DNA of 64,000 bases from Jackrogersella multiformis. Lineage: Eukaryota > Ascomycota > Sordariomycetes > Xylariales > Hypoxylaceae. Both the position numbers and the translations under genes were made by a program. The notes below the pieces were generated by a model, which saw nothing but the letters and a program-made list of their open reading frames with translations, made no database searches and was not told the DNA's origin. The stretch lies in assembly GCA_902806575.1 (NCBI GenBank), contig CADCXD010000008.1:2356001-2420000 (forward strand). Reading direction: 5' to 3'. Positions 8,863-19,968 of the stretch are shown here, one piece after another (position 1 is the stretch's first letter; each line of letters starts with the position of its first letter).

Positions 8863-11340
8863 TTACTCTGTAGTCGCCAGAGCCTTAAGCACCTGATCCG
8901 CCACCTCGCAGCTCTTCTTGACCGCAGTTTTCTCTTTCTTGCTCTTCAAGAGGTCCGTCTGCCGCACGTTCCTCTTCAAAAAGTACTGGACCCCTCGAGC
9001 GTGGTCTGCACCTAGGCCGCCGAAGACTTCCTTCAGTCCGTCGCGCTTACACTCTTGGAGCATCGAGATCAACATCACCTCGAAGAACATGTGGGACTTT
9101 TCCTGCAGGGCCGCGAGGTTGCGGTACTTAACTATGTCCACCAGCCGTAGAGTCCGACTAGCTACGAGCGACCCGTACATCTTGGCTGTGTTGTAAACCC
9201 ATCGCATGTCGTACTCATCCGCATCCTCGGCGTCAAGGTCATCTCCTTCCCCGATATCGATATCCTCTCCCATCTTCCTGAGTCGTGTCGTTAGACATCG
9301 CCGGAATTGGAATGACAACTCCCGGTCGCCGGTGAATCTAGCGGCGACTAGGGTATAGTAATGATTATATTGAGACTGCCGTTCACTGCTCCGGATGATC
9401 ACCTCGGGGATCTCTTTTCGCTGATGCTTGTTGAGCCTGAGTTTTCGGATGAGGAGCTCAGCATTCTCGTAGTCTGTAGCCGCATGTAAAGCGACAAAGA
9501 TACGCTGCCGTACCTCCGTGTTGAAACCTTGTTCCCTAGCTAGCTGCCAGAGGTCTGGAATTCCTAGGTCATCTTCGGTATATTTCATCATCATCATCTC
9601 ATCCGCATCGGCTGCATCCTCTTTTTGATTCGACGCCCCGCCTCGATCATCGGCATTGCTGTGGCTGCCGGACCAGCTGGCCCCTACAAGCCACCATTTC
9701 CCGTGCTTGTCCGCGTCCTGTATGTCCCGGAGGCCCATGCGGAGAGGCTGAGTATCTTGAGAACCAGTCAAGGTGCCGATTCGCTTCCTTAGCTGAGTCC
9801 GCTGGTTTGCAAGGTCTCTATTGCGAGTCACGGCCTTTGTCTTGTTGCTCTGCAGCTTCTTCATCTCGTCGACCATAAAGCTCGTCCTGACTGACATAGT
9901 TTTCAGATTGGCCAGCTTGATGCTGGTGACGATGTCACCTAACGCATGAGGGTCGTCACGCCTAAGTGATGGTCCGCATAGCTGGATGATCCTTAGAAGC
10001 AGCTCGGTATCGAGCTCAGAAAGCTTCTCTAGAAAGAGATGAATATAGTCGAATATGAGGTTGCAACCGAGTACCTGCATATTATAAAGCTCAGCAAGTA
10101 GGGAAATAATATGCTTTGACCCAGAATCTGATTGGTTGCCAGATGCTTTCTCGTAGTGTTGACTGAAGACTTCCACTAGCTGTTGTATGAAATAGGCGCT
10201 GACTGCCATGCCCATGGCCTTATACATCGCTGCAACAAAACCTGCTATCATTGTGAAAAAGGAGTCTGGCCGCTTCTCGGGCGAACAAACTAGGGCCAAC
10301 ACAAGATCCACAGTGATGGAGGTAACGGATTGCCTCGGATGCATGTCGTATAAAGAGATAAATTCCTTGGTTATGCCGACCATGTTATCGTTTGTTAGGC
10401 GATTTATCAACCCCTGGATGCGCCTTCGAAGTCGCGTTTCCGCTTCGTTGCTTGAGCTCAACTGCTTACGAAGGGACGGGGGGACGTATTTCGTAACTCC
10501 CGTTGTAGGGGCAACGTAGGGGTTTTCTCGCTGTGGTCGCACAGGCTCGGCCTGTTCTTCGTCTGAACATCCTTCAAAGACGTCGCTATCCTCAAACTCG
10601 TCGTCGTCCCTCCCGATGTCATCCAAGTCAGATTCATCATCCAAGGCAGAAAGATCATCATCGTCTGAATCATCATCATGGCTGTTGTCTTCGTCGTCGT
10701 CGTCGCCGCTCTCTCTAGCAACATCATTGGTGGCAACTGCACAAGCGGCAATTTGAGCTTTTCTTCTCTTCTGGGCTAACCACTCATCCGCTTCTGCTTT
10801 ACGCTTATTTTTCGAGGTGGTTCCTATGTCTTCTTCCCCACCATCGTCCAGACCATCTAGGAGATCGCCGAGGCCATCATCATGGAAAGACTTTGGTAAA
10901 GACTTTCTCCCCTTTAAACCCAATTTTCTTTCCAAGTCTGCGATCTCTGCATCATCCTGAACAATTTTCTTGTGTGCTGACTTGGAAGGTTGAGGGTGAC
11001 CCGACTTCTGGTCTCCGGCGTTCTCACTATCATTCCCTTCGGAGTCAAAACCTGAGTCGAGCTCATCCCCATCATTGCCTTCATCATCTAGATCATCATC
11101 ATTGGAAAGGTCGCCGGTTGGAGGAGAGGTGCGGTTATGCTGGCGTGGTTTAAGGACCTGACGTGGTTGTGGCCGGTGAGACTGCTTTTTCTGAACCCGC
11201 TGAGCTTTGCGTTGCTCTCTTCTTGAAGGCTGCCTCCTCGCCGCCCCTTTTCCTTTGACAAGAGAGGAAATTTGATGAGTGTCTAGCTCTTTTAACAGTG
11301 ATGAAGGCAGTGATAGTTTTCGATTGGATCCTGGGCCCAT
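8863..11340 (-). CDS. SGD1: Nucleolar MIF4G/MA3 protein, Sgd1/NOM1 homologue
   Basis: Single-exon 825-aa protein. The first 280 residues are disordered and strongly charged: a basic start (RREQRKAQRVQKK), then long Asp/Glu/Ser runs, typical of nucleolar factors. From about 303 to 510 a MIF4G fold begins with RLRRRIQGLINRLTNDNM. An MA3 domain follows at about 600-715 (EVRQRIFVALHAATDYENAE). The C-terminus has the conserved VQYFLKRNV tract. The order acidic N-terminus, MIF4G, MA3 and the length match yeast Sgd1 and human NOM1, which act in 18S rRNA maturation and bind an eIF4A-like helicase in the nucleolus. The first ATG of the ORF is used; it lies 549 bp from the divergent SRP14 start. No introns or breaks seen. 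Confidence 0.92.
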   Translation of the reverse strand: MGPGSNRKLSLPSSLLKELDTHQISSLVKGKGAARRQPSRREQRKAQRVQKKQSHRPQPRQVLKPRQHNRTSPPTGDLSNDDDLDDEGNDGDELDSGFDSEGNDSENAGDQKSGHPQPSKSAHKKIVQDDAEIADLERKLGLKGRKSLPKSFHDDGLGDLLDGLDDGGEEDIGTTSKNKRKAEADEWLAQKRRKAQIAACAVATNDVARESGDDDDEDNSHDDDSDDDDLSALDDESDLDDIGRDDDEFEDSDVFEGCSDEEQAEPVRPQRENPYVAPTTGVTKYVPPSLRKQLSSSNEAETRLRRRIQGLINRLTNDNMVGITKEFISLYDMHPRQSVTSITVDLVLALVCSPEKRPDSFFTMIAGFVAAMYKAMGMAVSAYFIQQLVEVFSQHYEKASGNQSDSGSKHIISLLAELYNMQVLGCNLIFDYIHLFLEKLSELDTELLLRIIQLCGPSLRRDDPHALGDIVTSIKLANLKTMSVRTSFMVDEMKKLQSNKTKAVTRNRDLANQRTQLRKRIGTLTGSQDTQPLRMGLRDIQDADKHGKWWLVGASWSGSHSNADDRGGASNQKEDAADADEMMMMKYTEDDLGIPDLWQLAREQGFNTEVRQRIFVALHAATDYENAELLIRKLRLNKHQRKEIPEVIIRSSERQSQYNHYYTLVAARFTGDRELSFQFRRCLTTRLRKMGEDIDIGEGDDLDAEDADEYDMRWVYNTAKMYGSLVASRTLRLVDIVKYRNLAALQEKSHMFFEVMLISMLQECKRDGLKEVFGGLGADHARGVQYFLKRNVRQTDLLKSKKEKTAVKKSCEVADQVLKALATTE

Positions 11341-11889
11341 CCTTGTGGTACTCTGGAGGGTGATTTTTATTTATCTGGATATTATCAAGCGGCGTCTATA
11401 CCTAGCTAAATAAGATTATAATGTATCTTATATGAAAGGTTTTGCAACAAGATCTTGGTAGATATTGGATATTGGATATTGGATATTGGACCATTTGAAA
11501 AAGTCAAAATCTTATGACTTGAATAAAAAAAAATAACTTTGGTAGGTACCTAGGTACCTAGGTAGGGATTATATATTAGCGGGGCTAATTATATGTACAT
11601 ATGTACTTATATACCTCATGTAGGTACCTACTTATAAATGTACATACAACTGTACTAATCAAGTACCTTATGTATATAAGTATCGAAATGCCCCACTGCG
11701 GGAATCGCCCTGGTAGATATCTTTTATTTTATTTTTAGGCCGTGCGTTAACTGCAGCATTTTCTTTTATTACAACTACCTCCAACTCCAACTCCAACACC
11801 ACACCACGGACTATTATCTCATGCGGGGCAGCCCCTGATATCCTCGCCGCGCCCTCCTAGTTGTTGAGTACAATCTCTTACAAATCAAG
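11341..11889. other. Divergent promoter region of SGD1 and SRP14
   Basis: A four-copy GATATTG tandem lies at 11461-11488, poly-A at 11525-11533, and TAGGTACCTAGGTACC words at 11542-11566 and 11618-11632. Pyrimidine-rich sequence (11760-11800) precedes SRP14. No gene seen. Confidence 0.6.
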
Positions 11890-12474
11890 ATGGGGTACTT
11901 AACAAATGACGAGGTTCGTTTTTTTAATTTTTTTTTAATTTTTTTTTATAAAAACTGTACTACAAATCTGAAGTTGAAGCTTCTGCTAACTCTCCTCCTA
12001 AATAGTTCTTCGCTAAGCTTACCGAGCTCTTCGACAAGAAGAAAGGCAAAGACCATGGCTCCATAGTCCTCGTGCAGAAAAGATGTATTACCTCCCAATT
12101 CTAAACACTATATTTACGAGACCTGTTACTCTTCCGACTAGACAGTTCTTTCTCATCTCTAACTCAACATTCTTCGACTAGTATCCTATGACCAACCTCT
12201 ACCAGAAGCAACGAGTGATACCGTATTTCCCGATCTGCACCCCGCGAGGCCTATGCCTGTACTCATCAGAGCTACAAATGCCAAAGGAAAAGAGCGCCGG
12301 CAAGACAAAATCAAGATATCGACTGTGGTCGAGCCCGACTCGCTTCCCGTTTTTTTCAACAAGTATGCTGAGGTGTGCAAATCTGGCATGGCTACACTGA
12401 AGCCGAGAGATCGCAGTAAGAGGAAAGGCAAGGCAAAGAAGAAGAAGGGAGCTGCCACAACTTCGGGTCCTTGA
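11890..12474 (+). CDS. SRP14: Signal recognition particle subunit SRP14
   Basis: Three exons, 11890-11913, 12006-12084 and 12182-12474, giving 131 aa. The tiny first exon encodes MGYLTNDE; the junctions restore FFAKLTELFDKKKG and VLVQKRLSYDQP. SRP14 heterodimerises on the Alu domain of SRP RNA and slows elongation while the signal peptide is delivered to the ER. The fold core is followed by the family's VLIRATNAKGK and KISTVVEPDSLPVFFNKYAEVCK stretches. The basic Lys-rich tail (RSKRKGKAKKKKG) is typical of RNA-binding SRP14. Intron 1 is very T-rich; both introns have CTAAC-like branch regions. It is divergent from SGD1 and convergent with the Gbp2-like gene. Confidence 0.93.
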
Positions 12475-13962
12475 TCTATTATACCGAGCCGGCACACACC
12501 ATCTATCACCGCCACCCGCTCCCGGCTCCGGGTTGGCTTATAATTTAACCCTATCAACGTGGTGTCCCGATGCGCCGCTACAGATTTGAAAGTGAGGTAT
12601 CACCTTTTGAACCCCGTATGGGTTCGGGATAGATGCCATTCGCGATCAGGGATGAGCGTCACAGCATGTTTCTACAAGGGCGGGAAACATAGCTCTACAG
12701 GCGTCTATTAAGCTTAGGCAGCCATAAAGCCGCTAGTCATAGGCAATGAACCTACGTACATGCCATTGCTAACGAGGTTATACAATCTTCTCACTTTGAA
12801 TACCCTAAATACAAACGTCCTTGAAAACATCCATCTTCGCTAGCTTATCCTGCTCTCTACTGCCGATCTATCATACATCTTCCAAGTTCGGAAACATGTG
12901 TAATCATCGACCACTCGTCTTTGTTGTAACGTTCTCCCGGGCGGTGCCCGCGCCCTCGTTGTCCTACGTGTGGAAGTATCTTCCTTGAGCGTCATAGAAA
13001 CTCAGAATGCTCCATAAGGCGTAAGTATAGGTACGAATATGTTCAAGACATCTAACAGATAATCATGATGGACATGTATAACTACAAACGAACCCTCCGC
13101 ATACTCCATCTGCTCGTTTGTTTGTAGGCATAGGTGATGCAATATATCCGCATTCTGCGACTGTCAGTCCGTCTCGAGCCGTCCAGTCACGCGCATTACA
13201 CAATATAAGCCAATTCGACTCTCGATGACTTATGACCTGCACATACCAAACCTAGCTTTTGATGACCTATGTGTACCACAAACAAGGCACGCCAATTCCT
13301 ACACCTTTCTCACTAAAACGTCTTACCAATCCACTGCCTCGAGGCTATAGCGGATTAGGCCAACCACCACCTACTTCTGGAAAATCTGAATGCTATTGGC
13401 GGGATACAATCTAGTTTTGGAGCGTCTTCTCAAGCTTTCTCATTTCCTTGTAGGGCAAATCATGAACCTAATAACCTCCTTTTGATAACGCTAAACGTGA
13501 AAGAAAAGAGAACCTTTTCGATGCCCTGGCCAAGGTAGAGAGTATTGACTACTCTCGACCTAATGACATATCGGTCAACCGTAGATGAACACCCCCTCCG
13601 TAGAATTATTGCCTATAGTAGAGTTCGTTGCCGATAATGATGGTCTTAATCCCCGGCAGTCCTTCGCCACGAGAACCATGAATTGTCGCCTCTACTAGAA
13701 GGGGATACATGTCGGGAAAATGGAAAGACAGAAAAGAAAGACGAGTAGGAGAGAAACGACGATGAGAAAAAAGTAAATAGTACAAATATGCAAGAGCGGA
13801 CACGCCTGCCCGTTCTATCCGACCCCAACCTCCGTGAATACCTAGGACATCATTTATGCTGCACGAAATCTCAGTATCGTCGTAGAGAAACGGGAGATAT
13901 TAGATGACCTATTCAAGGCCAAGACCGGTCATTCGAAAGTGAACAAAGTAAACGGCCGTGTT
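12475..13962. other. Convergent intergenic region, no gene seen
   Basis: About 1.5 kb between SRP14 and the RNA-binding protein gene, both ending toward it. It presumably includes their 3' UTRs. Short ORFs occur on both strands (for example 13606-13828, minus) but they are low-complexity and lack recognisable domains. I looked for tRNA A/B boxes and saw none. Confidence 0.5.
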
Positions 13963-16000
13963 CTACATGATTTGATCTTGAGTCAAACCACCATGCGCGT
14001 CCGTCTCCATGCTGTCGCCTCCTCCCGGAGTGACATATTTGACGAAGCTCAAGCCGAGAGGCCGGCCTCCATAGTGGTAACCCTGAAACTTCGAAATCGA
14101 TGTCTCCGCGACAGCGGTACTGTCAAAGCGGACAACGCCAGTTCCTCGAGATCGCCCACTAGGTTCATATTGAATCTCGGCTTGTTCAACTTTGCCGATG
14201 GTGGTGAAGAGTTCAATTAGATCCTCGTTGCTGGTAGACCATGGGAGCTAGTGAACAAGGACTTGTCAGCAGCTGCGCCCTCAAAAATCCAACAGAAGCA
14301 TGCGATACTTACATTTCGAACATAGATGACTTCGCTTGGATCTGTACCCGCAGTGGCAAAATCAGTGAACGGGTTGGGAGCGGTAGCAGCGGCGGGGGCA
14401 GCGTTGTTGGTATCGTATCCACCAGTGGGCCCACCATAACCTCCACGTCCACCGCCGCCGCCGTAGCCGCCGCCGCCGCCGCCAAACCCGCCACGTCCAC
14501 CGCCGAAGCCCCCCCGACCCCCTCCGTAGGAGCCACCAAAGCCACCGCGGCCTCCACCCCCAAAACCGCCTCGGCCGTAGCTCCCAGCTCCTTGGTGGGC
14601 AAAGCGATCCTCGCGAACCTCAAGTAGGCGGCCCTGCCATTCAAACCCGTTGAACTGCTGTATAGCATTGCGCGTATCTTCTGGGTGTTCGAACATGACA
14701 ATTCCGGAACCCTTAGGCCTGCCGTCTGGGCCTAGATGTACATCGGCTCGGATTACCTGGCCGTTTCGGGCTGTCATGGCCTAATGTTAGTGTCCGACTT
14801 GCGATGACTCAGATTAGTAGTGGCTAAACGGAAAAACTAACCTGACTGGCGGAACAAGTCTTTTAGATCTTGCCAGCCTACGGTGTATGGAAGCTGCGGG
14901 TAAAGTTAATACCAGAGCCAATCACCGATATCAGCAATGAGAGGGATAGGAGTAGGAATGAACAAACGTTAGAGACGTAGATCTGGCGATTGCCACCAGC
15001 CATACCACCGCCGCCACCACCACCTCCACCACCGCCGTACCCGCCTCCTCCTCCACCACCACCACCGGGGGCGGCGCCACCATATCCGCCTTGCATTCCG
15101 CCACCGTAGCCGCCGCGGCCTCCGGTTGCGCCGATGAATCGTGGTTCGGCTTCTCGATCCTAGTCCTAACTTCAGCTTTTGTCATAACACAATGAATATC
15201 AGATAGTGCCCTTACTTCGCGAACGTATACGAGCCTGCCCATCAGATTCTGATTGCTGAGAGTCTGGACAGCTGTCTGTGCTTGCTCCCTTGTAGCATAT
15301 TCCACAATTCTGAGACAGGATTAGTAAATGTTCTTTGTGACGGTGTCGACTTGCGAATGCCAGACTTACCCGCATCCCTACAAAAAACCCGCGGACAATG
15401 TCCCAACCCGTCAATCCATCAATTCCAACAAGAGCCAGAGGAGAAGGAGCCAAAGAGAAAACCAGCCATGAATCACGTGTAGAAGCCCACCTTAGACATC
15501 CCATTCGGAAGCAATAAAACATCGGCGAACAGAACCTCACCAGCTGTAAAACATATTCTCGTTAGCCAGCCGTAAGTTGTCAATTAGAGAATGGCTCCCC
15601 GCTGAGGACGTAGTGACTCACCCTGTCGCATGAAATCCTTTAGATGGTGCCACTTTACATCGTAAGACAAATTGCCAACGTAGACACGTCGGTCCTGTTG
15701 GGAGGTCTCGCGAATGTTATTCATCATTTGTTCCCGTGCAGCAGCGCGTTCCTCGTACGTCCGTTGAGGTGGTCCACCGTAGCCCGAACCTGATCCTCCG
15801 ACTGGGGCCCCAGCTCCAGTCATGGGAGATCGTGACCGTCTGTCTGATCTACGATAGTCGTCCCGGCTTCTCGACCGGCTACGTGGCGAATATGATCGGC
15901 GACGACCCGAGCGACCTGGGCTCCTCGATCGACCACGGCGTGGCGAGCGAGATCTCTCGCGCTGCGACTCGTCAGCATTTAGACCTGGTGAGAATGACAT
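13963..16000 (-). CDS. gbp2: Three-RRM SR/RGG-type RNA-binding protein, Gbp2/Hrb1-like
   Basis: Eight minus-strand exons: 16000-15622, 15543-15491, 15377-15370, 15309-15216, 15159-14968, 14893-14842, 14770-14313 and 14247-13963 (1521 nt, 506 aa; all phases consistent). The third exon is only 8 nt and restores SKGCGIVEY in RRM1. The protein has an N-terminal Arg/Ser region (about 10-80), RRM1 (about 104-175, RRVYVGNL), a Gly-rich linker, RRM2 (about 238-312, RQIYVSN then LPYTVGWQDLKDLF), a long Gly/Arg-rich linker, and RRM3 (about 407-483, VIYVRN then LPWSTSNEDL). This is the layout of yeast Gbp2/Hrb1, shuttling mRNA-export and splicing-surveillance factors. An in-frame upstream ATG at 16066 has no intervening stop, so the start is not certain. 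The 14771 boundary uses CATGACAG, which makes FRQSARNGQ. Confidence 0.85.
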
Positions 16001-17714
16001 AAGACGCAGAAAATAGCGCGCCGTCACGCCAGCGAGTTTTCGAAGGAAACAGTTGTGGTGGTCCAAATTGTTTCTTGGTCAAAACTTGCTGGAATGGGGC
16101 GAGAAAAGCACTTCAGAGGAAGATAGAACAGCATTCAAGACTTGCGTGCGGTTACTCGGGGGAGCAGCAAACTTTATATCCTAGGCCCAGCTAGATTTGT
16201 CCCGGTGCCCCTCTCTAGCTCAAAGGCGAAAGGATGACGTGGGTATGGAACTGTCAGGTACAGCAAATTGCCATCTTCTTCTTTTTCTTTCAGAAAAAAA
16301 GGCTCCGCCGCCGTCCGAAGTAAACCAACAAGCTGAAGCCCCCTATAAGAAAATTACCTGTCGGTTTAGCTTACCTTAACAGGGCGATATGTATCTCCTG
16401 AATCGGCTATTGAAAGTGTCGTGAGTTAGAAGCGATGATCCCAAAGCAGAACAGACACAGACGTAGAAAGAAGTATAAGAGTTTATTGACAAGCAAAAAA
16501 GCCAATTTGGATAGTTAAAACTATGACAACCTGGCGGGCCGTAGTTGCATACGGGGGTGTTCAAGAGGCCAGACCGTTAGTGGATCGGGAAGGGAAAGCG
16601 TCCAGGGACGGGGGTGGGGGGAAGCGCGGCGTATTAAAGAGTTTAGGGATGAGTTGCGGCTTGTATAAAGCGGCACAAAGGGTAGGTAGGAAAGTAAGTA
16701 AGGATAGAGCAACCGGTAGGGTGAGTCGAGCAAAAGGGGCCAGGAAAGAATGTGATTGGGTGGGGAGAGGGGGGTGGGAAGAAGATAGGAATAGAGAAGA
16801 AGCGGGTAATGCTGTGGGCTGTTACAAGAGCTACCTACCTAGATACAAGGCAGGCAGGTAGGTAGGTAGGCAGGTAGATGTGAAAGTAATGTAAGTGATG
16901 GTAACACGTCGCAGAGGCATTTGTTTTATGCCTCTAGACGAGAATGGTGGGAAGGAATACCGTGAAGAGGTAGCAAGGGGATGATGTGATTCGGCAGCCG
17001 GGGCGTATGCGAGTGCAGAAAGACGTAGTAGTATATATGTATGTAGGCATGTAGGCATGTACGAAGTAGGATGATAGGTAGTGCGGGATGTGGATATGGA
17101 TTATGAGATGTGGGATATGATATCCATGGATATGGAATATGGGGGATATGGGAATAGGTAGAGAGAGGTAGCGGGTGATGGAGGCGGCTCGGAAGACACG
17201 CGAGCCCCGTGAATAAGGCGGGAAAGGAATTGGACGATGGTGTATAGATGCTTGTGTTGCTCGAAGATATCAAGATTCAAGATGGTGGTGTGGACTTACC
17301 CATAACTAAGTAATACGTTTAAGAAACGACTTTGTCGAGCTTAGCCGCCTTGTCTGAGAAGATTTTTTTTTTCTCCGCCGACAGTAATGTACCAACGAAA
17401 GCGCTGGTAGGCCAGGAGAGTAGAGTAAACCTGTATTCCTGTATTTGGGGGTGTGAGCTTTCGAATCGACAAGGTGTGTCGAATCTTTTCGGGGACCCTC
17501 GCTAACTGAGAAGGAATAAAAATAAAATAAAATAAAGGGGGTGACCAGATGCGGTACTAAGGCTTAGGAACAATGGAAGTCAGAGGTACAAGAGTGCTTG
17601 TATCGAGTGTGATTCAGCGCCTCTGCATTCGCATTGCACAATAAACCAGCTGCGCAGACTGGAAATGCCTAGGCTTATCCCGTATACGGGATAGGTAAAA
17701 AAAAAAGGATGTGT

Positions 17715-17740
17715 ATGTGTGTGTGTGTGTATGGATGTAT
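17715..17740. repeat. GT/TG microsatellite
   Basis: TGTG-rich run ending in TATGGATGTATGG, inside the leader region of the Gbp2-like gene. Confidence 0.8.
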
Positions 17741-17866
17741 GGTAATAGTAGGTATGCAGGAGGAAAACGACACGAGCGGCAATACCAGCAAGCACCAGAA
17801 CCGACACCAACACCGATAATATCAGTTACCAGGACCGATATCAGCGGTAGACAGTGGTAGTAGCAG

Positions 17867-17897
17867 CAGTGGCAGTGGCAGTGGCAGTGGCAGTGGC
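17867..17897. repeat. Hexanucleotide repeat (GTGGCA)n
   Basis: About five perfect GTGGCA units in tandem, flanked by related GTAGCAGCAG sequence on both sides. Confidence 0.85.
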
Positions 17898-18033
17898 TGC
17901 GGCAGTAGGCAATAGTAGGTAGTGGTAGCAGCAGCAGCGGGTAGTTCGAGACACACAGCAGTACACGGGTGAAAAACGCGCTTGCGGGTGGTTTAGCTGT
18001 TGAGACTAGGAACGCGCCGCGTATGTTTCTCGA

Positions 18034-18058
18034 TGTAATGTGATGTGATGTGATGTGA
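18034..18058. repeat. Pentanucleotide repeat (TGATG)n
   Basis: Four to five near-perfect TGATG units (ATGTAATGTGATGTGATGTG). Confidence 0.8.
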
Positions 18059-19906
18059 GTGTGGGTGAGGTAAGGCCAGACGACCACCTGTGTGTTTGCT
18101 GGTGTCGCGCGAAGTGTACCGCGAAGTGTACCCAGTGAGGTGAGTGGCTGGTTGTGCAAAAAAGGTTGGGGAATAAAATAAAAATTAAAAAAATATATTA
18201 AAAAAAAACAAAATAGCAACCTTGGAACTGGGGGTGTGTGGTAGGGTGTGCATATGCGACCAGACGGTCGGCGGCTCTCATACGTACGTACCTGAACTTG
18301 AACCTTGATATGCGTGCTGCAGGAGAGGGTACCAATCCTAATATCGACGAGAATGGGAAAGGGAAAGGAAAAAAATCTGGGGAGATGCAATGGATGAATT
18401 GGTGCTGGTTGTGTACGGTAGGCGGTAGGCGGTAGACGGTAGAAATCTTGGAAGTCGAAAGTAGACGGATGGAAACTTTTGGGCTGAAAACGACGCGACT
18501 AGGAAAGCGGCCCCCAAAATGGGATAGAAGATTACCGCGTTCGAGTCAGCTGAATCGATGCTTCTGGTTGGTCCATTTAAGGGCATTGGCGTTCTCGGGG
18601 AGAGGAAACATAGCCCCGTAATCGTGATTGTAATCCACTAATGCATATGTTATACTTTTTCCATCCCTGTCATTCTGAGCACAGTCACCACTTACCGTGT
18701 CTAAAATTAACTCATACAGTACATAGTATAACCGGATATAAGGCACATAAGTGTTTTGGTTTATGCATATAAAAAGTCATATTATGAAAAGATCGATCCT
18801 AAGTATAATATCTCGTTTATCATTTACATACTTATGTACTTAGCTAATACTTAAACTTATATGAAGGTATTCCTACTTCTAAAGTTATGCTTACAGCCTT
18901 TCTAACATGTGTTAAATTTTCCAATTTATTCCATGGGTTTTTATGCAAGGTAACAACTTGCCATTAAAGCTTACGTGGCTACAGGGCTGCCTCGTTAGGT
19001 GCAGTTATGTATATGAAAATTTTACACCGGTCGAAAACGAAGCTGCTCAGCCGAAGTACATATTAGTTACCTAAGTAGTCCTCGCATACATACATGGTAT
19101 ACTTACGTGGCTAAAGCCATAATATGCTACATGTAGGTATGTAGGTACATATTCTATTTAGGAGAAGGCTTTCCCTCGTAGCTCTTAAGATAATATTGTC
19201 GTTGTTAAGGCAGTCCTACAAGATATGCCAAAAGCTTTAACCCGACATATTCCGAAGAATGCAGGTAAATTGTAATACTTATATATAAGAACCAGAACAT
19301 TTCAACTAAACATTCTCCGCTCATTAAGGCTAACTAACTTGCGTCAGTTGATTATCATAAACGTAACTCTTAACAATGAACATAGGGAAATGACCGGATG
19401 TCTAAAAATATGTCGATCGTAAGGCAAGCTTCCATCACTTAAGGACTTCATAATAGGCTTACTTAGCTGTTTAGCTTCAGTATCGGAAGTACTCTATATA
19501 GGTATGTACGGGTGCTGACAGGCTGGCCTTAGCTTAACTATCAATACTTTCAAGTCGGAAATGATCAACGCTATATGTAAATAGGTACCTATTTAGGGAC
19601 TTTATACTTGCTGTACCTAGAGTCTAAACGAATAGGGTTGCGTTGACAGTTATAGGCTTAAAATGTTCCGCAAAGTTCGATCTGAAATCTACCTAGGTAT
19701 ACCAAATATAGGTTACTAGGTCCGAGCTTAGACGATCCCTAACCGCCTCATAATATCATAGGTGGCCTTGCGCCATTTGCCTTGTTTGGGACGTGCATAA
19801 GGCAACCCAATCCATCACCTCCGTATACACGAATAGAAGCAGTTGAATAGTGGATATACTACGTAGTCGTGTCTACTATGTATGTAAAGTCTGTACATAC
19901 ATTCTG

Positions 19907-19968
19907 TACATACATACATACCTACCTACATACCTACCTACCTACCTACATACATACATACATACATG
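19907..19968. repeat. Tetranucleotide array (TACA/TACC)n
   Basis: Blocks of TACA and TACC repeat units alternate without interruption for about 60 bp and end at CATACATG. TACC is the half-site of the dispersed TACCTAGGTA palindrome. Confidence 0.85.

Larger units (their letters stand above)
16001..18600. other. C/T-rich leader or promoter region upstream of the Gbp2-like gene
   Basis: On the minus strand, the sense of the adjacent gene, this stretch is strongly pyrimidine-rich, especially about 16560-17260 and 17700-18450. It contains donor-like words (minus-strand AAG-GTAAGC at about 16373, G-GTAAGT at about 17300, CAG-GTACGT at about 18293). It may be promoter, a multi-intron 5' UTR, or both. 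The open frames here (for example 17614-18390 minus) consist of His/Thr/Tyr/Ser runs translated from simple repeats and are not convincing genes. Confidence 0.4.

Noticed and set aside
12475..12650. Possible tRNA-like GGTTCGGGAT sequence after SRP14
   Set aside because: No acceptor stem, A box or anticodon arm could be assembled around it.
14241..14701. Long alternative-frame ORFs over the Gly-rich part of the RNA-binding gene (Ala/Val-rich)
   Set aside because: These are shadows of GGN codons in the real frame; the RRM frame is clearly coding.
17614..18390. 258-aa minus-strand ORF rich in His, Thr, Tyr and Cys
   Set aside because: It is translated from GT, GTGGCA and TGATG simple repeats and pyrimidine tracts, and has no domain-like segment.
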